Positions 56,831 through 64,000 of a DNA stretch of 64,000 nucleotides are shown piece after piece; positions within the stretch are counted from its first letter, which is position 1; each line of letters opens with the position of its first letter. Below the pieces are notes generated by a model. The model was given only the letters and a program-made list of their open reading frames with translations. It was not told where the DNA came from and searched no databases. The DNA lies in the NCBI GenBank assembly GCA_036346275.1, contig CM070722.1:61355524-61419523 (forward strand). Direction: 5' to 3'. The translations under genes were made by a program, and so were the position numbers. The stretch comes from Otatea glauca (taxonomy: Eukaryota; Streptophyta; Magnoliopsida; Poales; Poaceae).

Positions 56831-57291
56831 ATACTGATATAAGCAATGTGACATATATTAAAAGAAGTTCTGAAAGAAAGAGACAAGTATTGCAATAATG
56901 CTGTTATGCACATTCAGATCATTTGAACCTTTTGATTCTTCAGAGCACCTTCTCTGCTAAATCGATCTGACCCACTCGGATTATCCGAGTCACGTTGATA
57001 ACTCCATAACATTTCCTCTGTGAAAGTGATCGGACCCACTCGGTTCATGCAAATCCCATCGAAATTTCCAGAACATGTCCTTTCTTGCATTGATCTGACT
57101 GGTGGTCCAACCCAATCTCAACCGACATTTTCTGACCAAGTTTTGAAAATTCACATTGAGTCCAATCTTGGCATCCTCACTTGGTTTCTTGGTTTTCTCT
57201 GACTATATGTGAGTTGGAGAGATTTAGTGTGCATCACAACTAGCTACCAAACCTCACCAAGTTCAATTTACTAATCTTGAACTCTCCTTAA
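56831..57291. other. Intergenic region, nothing recognised
   Basis: One 60-codon frame at 57020-57202 matches nothing I know. Confidence 0.3.
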
Positions 57292-57647
57292 CAGGGTTCA
57301 TAATTTCGTTTTGAAGCCGAAAACCGCTAACCCGGCGGTAGCGGTTTTTGCGAGAAACCGCTCGAAAACCGCGAAAAATTGAACGGTTTGCAAATTCAAA
57401 AAATTCGAATTTTAGTCAAATCTAAAACCAGCCGACCAACTGAACGTTCTTGGAAAAACGGTTTTTCGAACGGTTTTTGAGCGTTTTTTTGCGAAAACCG
57501 CGGTTTTCAACGGTTTTCATCACATATTTTTTTTTTCAATTTTTTTTAAATTCCACCGGTAAACCGCTCGGATTCTGTTTTCGAACCAGAGCGGTACGGT
57601 CGAAAACCGCGAAAACCAAGCGCTTTATCGCGGTTTTGTTAACCCTT
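57292..57647. mobile_element. hAT MITE, 356 bp, perfect 8 bp TSD
   Basis: Flanked by ctccttaa at 57284-57291 and 57648-57655. Ends are CAGGGTTCATAA and, reverse-complemented, AAGGGTTAACAA. The inside is filled with gaaaaccgcg/cgcggtttt words in both orientations. Confidence 0.85.
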
Positions 57648-58653
57648 CTCCTTAATAGTATGGCCAAATCAAAGACAATACCTATCACTAAAATGATTCA
57701 AACACCACTCCATGGATCATGTCTAGTTTTAAGGTCTTTGATATTCATGCTTTGTTGTCAATTATACCTTTTAGCTGATATTCTTGTTTTGCTGCCAATT
57801 ATACCAAGAACACCTAATATGCCAATATCAAGCATTATCCCAATTTAGAAACTTGAACCATGGTTAGTCTTGACAAGATAATTGTCATTAAACATCAAAA
57901 CATATATCCAACGAAATATGGGAGCTAAATGCATACATTTTAATCCTAGTGGGCCACTTATAGCTGGATTGGTATTAACATGTTTGGTCCATGTAATTTA
58001 TATGTATTTCCTGCATTTAACAATCTTAATTATTGTTCTAGGCTATTCAAATCATAAAGCAAGCTGCATGGAGGCATGGGGAATAACTTGTGCGTTGATT
58101 AGATCATTAGAGGATGGAAGAAGACCGGCAAGATGATGCTCCAGACTTCTCAAGGCAATTTGAGATATCTCAACATGGAGTCGAGACTTCAGAGTATGTT
58201 GATTGAAGCAGGTTTACCTGAGGAGGTAGATAATATATATTCAGACGATGATTAGTCATCTCCTCGTACCCCTTGTCACCCAGCACATCATGAAACAAAT
58301 CTCGACCCATATGATGCTTGGTTGCATTCAGGCAGGCGTTTCATTGCATATTTGAATTGTGGGTTAAGAATAGAAGGCGGTAACCAGGTGACTTATAACC
58401 TACGTTTATTATTGTTTTCTTCTCTGATCATGGTTTGCACAATCCACAAATGCCATCTCAGGACTTTGGTTCAGTTAATGTGTCCTAGATGTTTTGGTTC
58501 AACACAGGAATCACAGGATGCACAACAGGAGGACCGACAACCTGCGGCCCCTGTATGAAGGTCGGAACAGAGTTGTAAATCTCGTCAGATTTACACTAAG
58601 CACATATGGTTTATAAATGTGCTTGCAAGGATAAATGTGAGCTAAAAATTGAT
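57648..58653. other. Region with weak coding-like frames, unassigned
   Basis: Frames at 57882-58136 and 58322-58558 look slightly gene-like (for example SGRRFIAYLNCGLRIEGGNQ), but I recognise no family. They may be transposon remnants. Confidence 0.3.
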
Positions 58654-58658
58654 GTAGT

Positions 58659-59333
58659 TGTTGGCGTCAAAAACTTGATGTAGGGTTTAATAACCACAAC
58701 ACACCAGACAAACACTGGGTTTAAGTTGGTTCGTAGCGTGCCAACCGATTTGATCCTATAATCGGTAAAGAAAAAAATGAAATACGCACAAAGCCAATTC
58801 TGCGTATCAATCGGCTTGGACCTAATCAGCTGAAAGACGATTAAATCAGAAGTAGGAGTAAATCTAATTAGCCAATTAAAGCTAATCAGCGGATAAAGGC
58901 AGATCGACTCTGATGAAGGCGATGCGCAACAAGATCAGAGAAAATCGAACCTGATTGGCATAACAAAAGATGATCAATGATCGGCGATGCACAACTTTAT
59001 TGATCAAATCGAGTTACAAGATAATCTAGATTACAAAACTACTCCTAGTCGACGAAAAAGTAGATGAAACTATAATACTGGTTGGTTGATTTTGTTCTCT
59101 CTCACTCTCTCTTTTTAGCCTGCCCGCGTCTACCTTTTACACCTATCGGCCGATCGAGTTCTATTACAACATGTTGTAGAACACGATTCGTATCGGCCTC
59201 AATCCGGTCTGTCTTTCCTCGAATATTTGCAGTTACCAGATATCCTTAAATCTTTCCGAGTTAAACATCGACTATATCCTGTTGACTCAAATCTGTCGAT
59301 TTTGACCATACCTGCTAAATCTTGGTGCAAACA
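58659..59333. mobile_element. Solo LTR, 675 bp, perfect 5 bp TSD
   Basis: It runs from TGTTGGCGTC to GGTGCAAACA with TG...CA ends and perfect flanks gtagt (58654-58658 and 59334-59338). There is no internal retrotransposon sequence on either side. It contains many atcgg/ccgat words. Confidence 0.85.
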
Positions 59334-59459
59334 GTAGTAATCAGTTATGTGAGTTGCATGTTTAGGTGTGTGGAGATTTTATATGCTGAGTACAACAACG
59401 TAGTTGTTTCACTTATGTCTTTGCCGACGTATGAATATTGAGACCTATGTGAATTGACC

Positions 59460-59530
59460 AATTTTTTTTTGAAAGATTAGCGGAAGCTCCGCCTTTCATT
59501 CAAGAGGGAGAGGATAACAGAAGTTTTTAC
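59460..59530 (-). mobile_element. LINE 3' end fragment
   Basis: On the minus strand: gaatgaaaggcggagcttcc, then gctaatctttc and a run of A's, a typical plant LINE 3' terminus. Sequence further upstream on the minus strand (59916-60055, then 62308 onwards) may be the same LINE, interrupted by a Copia piece and by the hAT-ended element. Confidence 0.6.
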
Positions 59531-59539
59531 AAACTAGTT

Positions 59540-59915
59540 GTGAAAAGATTATTAGAGTATTTTTGGTATATATTAGGCTTTCCTTATTTTGTACTTGCCT
59601 AGTATAACCCTGTAATCTCTCCCTGACTTTCCTTATTTTGTACTTGCCTAGTATAACCCTGTAATCTCTCCCTGGCTTTCCTTTCCTTGGCTTTCCTTAT
59701 TTTGTACTTGCCTAGTATATCCCTATAATATCTCCCTTTGGGGATATAAATAGAATGCCACCCTTGCCTTTGGCTGTGCGGTGAATGTGCCAATCTCTCT
59801 ACATGGTATCAGATTTCTTCTCCTGAGACCTCTCCACCCCTTCCTCCTCTGTCTTGCGCAGCCACATCACCCACCATGACGGCGCCCAACCCTCATCCAC
59901 CCCTTCCTCCTCTGT
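59540..59915 (+). mobile_element. Copia LTR end with triple repeat and primer-binding site
   Basis: Three tandem copies (about 50-60 bp apart) of ttccttattttgtacttgcc followed by tagtat-accctgtaatctct lie at 59577-59740. They are followed by a TATA box (atataaata, about 59745) and, after ctctaca, tggtatcagatt at about 59806, a Copia primer-binding site. A short leader follows with an ATG near 59877. No gag is readable, so it is a truncated element. Confidence 0.65.
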
Positions 59916-60495
59916 AATCTCTCTACAAAGATCACGGCAAAACTTGAAAGACAGGACGCCGATATAAAAAAAAACAAGAAACAACAAAACAAAAGGTGAG
60001 GAAATCCTAAAAGAGGCTTAAAACATGGAGGGAAGACAGATCACATGGCAGAGATCAGGGGCGGAGCTGGGCCTCGGCCTAGCCCAAATAATTGTATACA
60101 AATACTATTCATTTTCTATTGGGCCCGAGGCCAGGCACTGTACTCCCTAGTCCAGCCCAGGCGCCCAGCCGCCCAAGCTTGCTCGACCCAACGTCCCGGC
60201 CAGGCTAGAGAAATGCCCTAGCAAGTCCACGCATACCCCATCCCCGATCCAAGGTCACGCCGCCGTTGCTCCCGCGGTCCCCGAGCCGAGGTCACGCTGC
60301 TGTCGACCGGGCTCCTTCTCGCCCACCGGCCGCTACCGTTGGCCCCGCCCACCGCTCCCTCCCTAGCCCCGTAGATCCCGAACTTTGAAGCAGTGAAGCT
60401 CTCCCATGATCGCCGCCCCCACCCACGACCTAACCCGACGCCCACCGATCGTCGCCCCCTGCCTCGGCTGAGAAGAAAAGAAGAGCGAGGACGGG

Positions 60496-61164
60496 ATGCC
60501 TCGGTCGAACTCCGGAGTTGCAGGCGCTGCTGGAGATATTTTACAACGAGTTGGAGGCCCGCAAGTACATCACCTCCTCTCGTATCGTCGAAATCCAGGC
60601 AAGCTACCAGCCACCTCAGTCTTGCATTAAATTTGAGCTTTGCCAATTCGCAGTGCTGATGTGATTCTTTCTATAATTATACGTGTGATGTTTGATCACC
60701 TTTAAGGCGAGGATTTCTGAGAGGGCGCTGGAGTTGCTTGCTCTCCCTGACGATGGTGTCCCCAAGCTGCTTCTGGACATCGGTCAGCTTCCTCTTCCAC
60801 TTCCAATATCTTTGCTTCATGTTATCTGGCTTAGGATATGACACTCCAAAACTATGTTGCTCCGACAAACATATGGTTTTTTGGGAGAATTAGTGGCTTA
60901 CAATGCTAGTTTGCATGCTATGAGTCGGCACGGTGCGGTTTTGGACTTAGCGGCGAGACATTGACGGAGTATGATCACCACTGAATTGGCTATGATATTT
61001 CACAGTCAATGCTTGGTGAGGAACTATGCCTTGTTCCTTTCTATAATGGACATCTTGCTTTATTACTTTGATTCCTTTTTTAGAGCTTCAATTTTTTTTT
61101 CTCCACAGATGTTGCTTTGGAGCGTGAATCAGAGGGTGACCTCCTACTCGCAAACATAAGCGAG
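60496..61164 (+). pseudogene. 5' half of a BUD23/RID2-type 18S rRNA (guanine-N7) methyltransferase gene
   Basis: Exon-like blocks with introns retained: 60496-60598 (PELQALLEIFYNELEARKY then ITSSRIVEIQ), 60707-60782 (ARISERALELLALPDDGVPK then LLLDIG), about 60932-61015 (CGFGLSGETLTEYDHH, then stop, IGYDISQSML) and 61109-61164 (DVALERESEGDLLLAN). These follow the N-terminal half of plant BUD23, including SAM motif I (DIGCGxGLSG). Defects: the ATG at 60496 is out of frame with PELQ, the first donor is GC (cag/gcaagc), the acceptor of exon 3 is lost, TGG for Trp in HHWIG is TGA (60982-60984), and everything after DLLLA(D) is absent. It lies wholly inside the hAT-ended element, so it is a captured copy. 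The intact enzyme methylates G1575-equivalent of 18S rRNA in the nucleus. Confidence 0.85.
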
Positions 61165-62307
61165 GTAATGCATGCGACCTGCAGGGAAATGCTTTTCTTA
61201 TGCAATTCCTAATACTACGGTTGAGTTATATGTGTTTAGTGGTAGGAAACATCCTTGTGGTAACAATAATATTGCACATAACTTGTGTTATTGACCATGG
61301 TAATCCTCAGAATCAGTCCTAATCAAAACCATAAAAGTAAATGGGACTTTAGATCTTTCTGGAGTGAAAAGAAAAGGAGAATGAATCTAAATTACCTGAA
61401 CATTGTAAAATTGTCTTCTCCCGTAATCTTGTGATTGCTGAATGGATTTCTTTATATACAAGCCAAATTTTATGAATTATGATTTTTATCATGTTTGTTA
61501 TTGGCGCATGTGTTATTAGATGCTATTGGTATCTTCTGGAAAGAATGTTTTTTTTCATCACCTCTAAAGGTCCATTGTTTGCTTGATTAGAAGATGCAGC
61601 AAAGGAATAATTATGTAGTAGGCTTAATTTCATATTTCGATTTCATGTCATATTATTCCATCGAAATAGTTCTTTGGATGGTTTTTGATGTCTCAGAACA
61701 TGAGCTTACTAATCTTGATGATGCTTTTCTATTGTGCACTTGAGAGTATATATGAAATTCATGATATGGCTGCACATATACACTCCTCATTTTTTTTAAC
61801 CAACAGTTTATTGGCAGGATTTTAGTTACTCATATGTTTGTCACATTGTGGTTGTATTCCGAATTGGGTTTAATTGATTGGACTCAATTTGATTTGAATG
61901 TTTTGAAGATTACAAGATTTTACAGCGTTTTCAAAATATGATGTTACATTCTTGTTTTGCAATTTGCACCAATAATTAACTTGTAATTTTGTGTCCCTAA
62001 TTTACATATACAATTTCATTTTTGCAGTTTAGGTTCTTGTACTATTGTTGATGACGATATGATTTGACTCGAATGCACCAAAACTTCATCGGTTAGGTAT
62101 TAATTTTTGTACTGCTCCACTACGTTATGTTGTTTTTGACATGTTTTTATTTATTTTGTTGTATCGTTAAGCATGAAGTTCAAATTTATTTTTAATTGTG
62201 TATTTGTGTTGTGTTTTTGTTGTACCTCGGTGTGGGTAGTATTTGACGTTAGTTATTTCCTCTTAGTTTTCGGTTCGAGGCTTGACAGAATCCTGGCTCC
62301 GCCACTA
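61165..62307. other. Non-coding 3' part of the hAT-ended element
   Basis: AT-rich, intron-like at first. I looked for the next BUD23 exons (the SAVQWLC region) and did not find them. No frame resembles a transposase. Confidence 0.5.
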
Positions 62308-62818
62308 ACAGAGATTATCCTCTTCATCACATTCCAGAATGCATGAGAGCATGTTCCCGAAAAGGCAGGAAACTGGACTTCAGGTTCTCTATTTTTTGAA
62401 TTTCTAGCTTCAAATTCTCCCACCAAATGCGTAAGCTGTTGCCAATTTCCATTTGCTCGAAATCTCAGCGAGAGATCAAGCCTGCGGCCAGTATGTTTGT
62501 TCGCAACTTGTACACCGATGGTACGTGAACTGACCAATTTTGAGTTGCTCATGTTGTCATCAGCGCTGCATTGTCCCTGTGACTTTTTTTGTATTCGATT
62601 GCTGTCAGCACAAATATCTCCACGATCAAAGTTTGAGGTAAAAACTAGTATCAGAAGTTGTAAACTGAAATCATGTTCGTAAATTTAAGAGTAAATTTTG
62701 CAAAACTACACATTTTTTGCAAAAACTATTAAAAAAACTACATGTTTTAGCATCTATTTCAGAGAACTCCAAGGTCTTTCTTAGTTTCGCTACCCTATAG
62801 CTCTTCTTTTCTACATCA
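62308..62818. other. Flank, possibly LINE 3' UTR or unassigned
   Basis: A minus-strand frame at 62253-62552 (LRFRANGNWQQLTHLVGEF) does not match a family I can name. It may continue the LINE tail at 59460-59530. Confidence 0.3.
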
Positions 62819-63180
62819 TCTATACCCTTTTATAATGCACCTAAGCATTCTTTTCTACGTCCACCCCAAGTAATGCACCCCACTAGAGATGATCTAACCT
62901 TCATGCACCCAGCAAAACGTCCCCAGAAACTTACCTCCATCAAAATTAACCTCTCAGATCTTTTCTCAGCTTTACTCACCCACATCCGATGACCATTGTT
63001 TAATGTGTCTAACTCATCCCTGTGGCCCACAACAGATCTCCCCTACCTCCAGCATCATCTCAAGGAAATGGAAACAAATATCCTGGAATTAAGGAAAAGG
63101 AAACAAACGTTCTAGAAAAGAAAAAGACCATATATTACGTGCTGAGAAAAGAAAACCGGAAGACAGGACACTATACTAGT
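62819..63180. repeat. Dispersed 360 bp repeat, copy 2
   Basis: Direct-orientation copy of 11817-12180, from tatacccttttataatgc to actatactagt, with scattered differences (ctacgtccacccc versus ctatgtccacccc, for example). Confidence 0.8.
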
Positions 63181-63676
63181 CTAGAGTAGTTTCTCTATTA
63201 GCAGTCAAAAATACCCTAGATGGGATGCTATATTAGGCGCTTATCTCCCCATATCGGACTTTACCAACCACGTATATAAGAACTGGAATCATCTCCCCAT
63301 ACATCATTTAAATCACTTTGTACCAATTGCCATTGCTCTGCAATAGGACCATTTATGTTTTTCATAAGTTCTGAGCAATTCACAATGCAAGACATATCAT
63401 GTAACCAACATTTATATGCATTAAATTCTTATTTGGAACTTACCGGATATACAACTACAAGTAGACAACGTATGTTGCACTGGGTGTTTGATCCAATGTG
63501 AAACCACCATATATGATGTATACTTTGGTGCTAGGGTTTCATGGAGAGAGCGGCATGGGTTTCATGGACAGAGAGAGACGTCAGTTGTGATTCTCGGATG
63601 GAAAAACGATTCGATCAGACGTGTAGGACGAAGATACCTGGGAAGCTAGCAACGCCTGCTTACCGTAGTGACATTA
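63181..63676. other. Intergenic region, nothing recognised
   Basis: Short frames only. Confidence 0.3.
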
Positions 63677-63905
63677 GCCCACTTTGGGACAGATTACAGA
63701 AAAACTGATTCTTAATTCTGAAAGAATCTGGTGGATGATAGCTTCTGATTTTGTGTACAAATTATGCTTCTGATTGTAGGAGAAGCTTCCTAGAATCCAC
63801 TCCCACAATCAGAAGCAGAATTTGTATATAAAATCAGAAACTATCACCCACCTGATTTTCCTAAAATCTAGAATCAGTTTTTCTATAATCTGTCTGAAAG
63901 AGGGC
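63677..63905. repeat. Palindromic MITE (hairpin-forming), about 229 bp
   Basis: The left arm gcccactttgggacagatta continues cagaaaaactgattct, gatagcttctgatttt and atgcttctgattgt. The reverse complement of the right arm is nearly the same over about 100 bases (gccctctttcagacagatta and so on). The loop is short. It is related to 36802-37065. Confidence 0.75.
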
Positions 63906-64000
63906 ATTATCTATGATAGCTTCCCAATAGGATGCTAGCGACGTCGACTGTCTTCCTACCTTCCGAATTTCAAGTAACATTTTTCTAAATATTTAATTTA

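Larger units (their letters stand above)
60056..62307. mobile_element. hAT-ended element carrying a captured gene fragment, 2.25 kb
   Basis: Left end CAGGGGCGGAGCTGG and, reverse-complemented, right end TAGTGGCGGAGCCAGG share the nAGnGGCGGAGC terminus common among plant hAT elements. Flanks are gcagagat (60048-60055) and acagagat (62308-62315), 7 of 8 identical. The inside contains a GC-rich 5' region and four exons of a BUD23/RID2-like gene, then about 1.1 kb of non-coding DNA. No transposase is present. Confidence 0.75.

Overview
The window is nuclear DNA of a grass (Poaceae), most likely a panicoid. The coding exons are very GC-rich, the introns and intergenic DNA are AT-rich, the introns are GT-AG, and the sequence is dense in small MITE, hAT, Mutator, LINE and LTR elements. 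The recognisable proteins are plant families. No bacterial operons, rRNA genes, CRISPR arrays or convincing functional tRNA genes were seen. Transposable elements and their remnants make up most of the annotated sequence; only about four loci look like ordinary host genes, plus one freshly broken one.

Left part (1-13 kb). The minus strand carries the first three exons of an At1g16860-type two-helix membrane protein (844-4115); the last exon lies off the left edge. Next comes a minus-strand Copia element (4794-10920) with both LTRs and a primer-binding site. It is split by a 3.4 kb unclassified insertion full of tandem repeats. A hAT element, tandem repeats and a tRNA-derived SINE-like sequence follow.

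Middle part (13-44 kb). LINE remnants include two copies of one LINE tail facing each other at 16-17 kb, the second with its own 13 bp target duplication. An intact HT1-type Raf-like kinase gene (19623-21098, plus) converges with a GDSL esterase/lipase gene (21636-25283, minus) that has lost its frame through an 8 bp insertion and a premature TGA. A 98-codon secreted-peptide gene follows at 29605. LINE fragments, a pair of inverted hAT-like elements, a solo Copia LTR (same family as the 4.8-10.9 kb element), a CACTA end and another LINE fill 30-41.6 kb. A PIP/PIPL-type signalling peptide precursor gene lies at 43651-43929 with a clear TATA box and a polyadenylation signal.

Right part (44-64 kb). 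A 568 bp hAT has split a His/Leu-rich fragment resembling a plant MuDR-type protein. An AT-rich repeat, also present uninterrupted at 17.5-19 kb, is split by a complete 6.9 kb Mutator-like element with perfect 9 bp target duplications (49295-56151). That element holds a broken MuDR-type transposase and a nested solo LTR with its own perfect 5 bp duplication. Further right are another hAT MITE, a solo LTR, LINE and Copia scraps, and a 2.25 kb hAT-ended element (60056-62307). This last element carries the first four exons, with introns, of a BUD23/RID2-type 18S rRNA methyltransferase gene, an apparent gene-capture event.

The host genes do not form a pathway. HT1-type kinases act in guard-cell CO2/temperature signalling and PIP peptides in immune signalling; their neighbourhood here is incidental. 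The strongest observations are nested insertions that can be dated relative to each other from exact target duplications, and the captured gene fragment.
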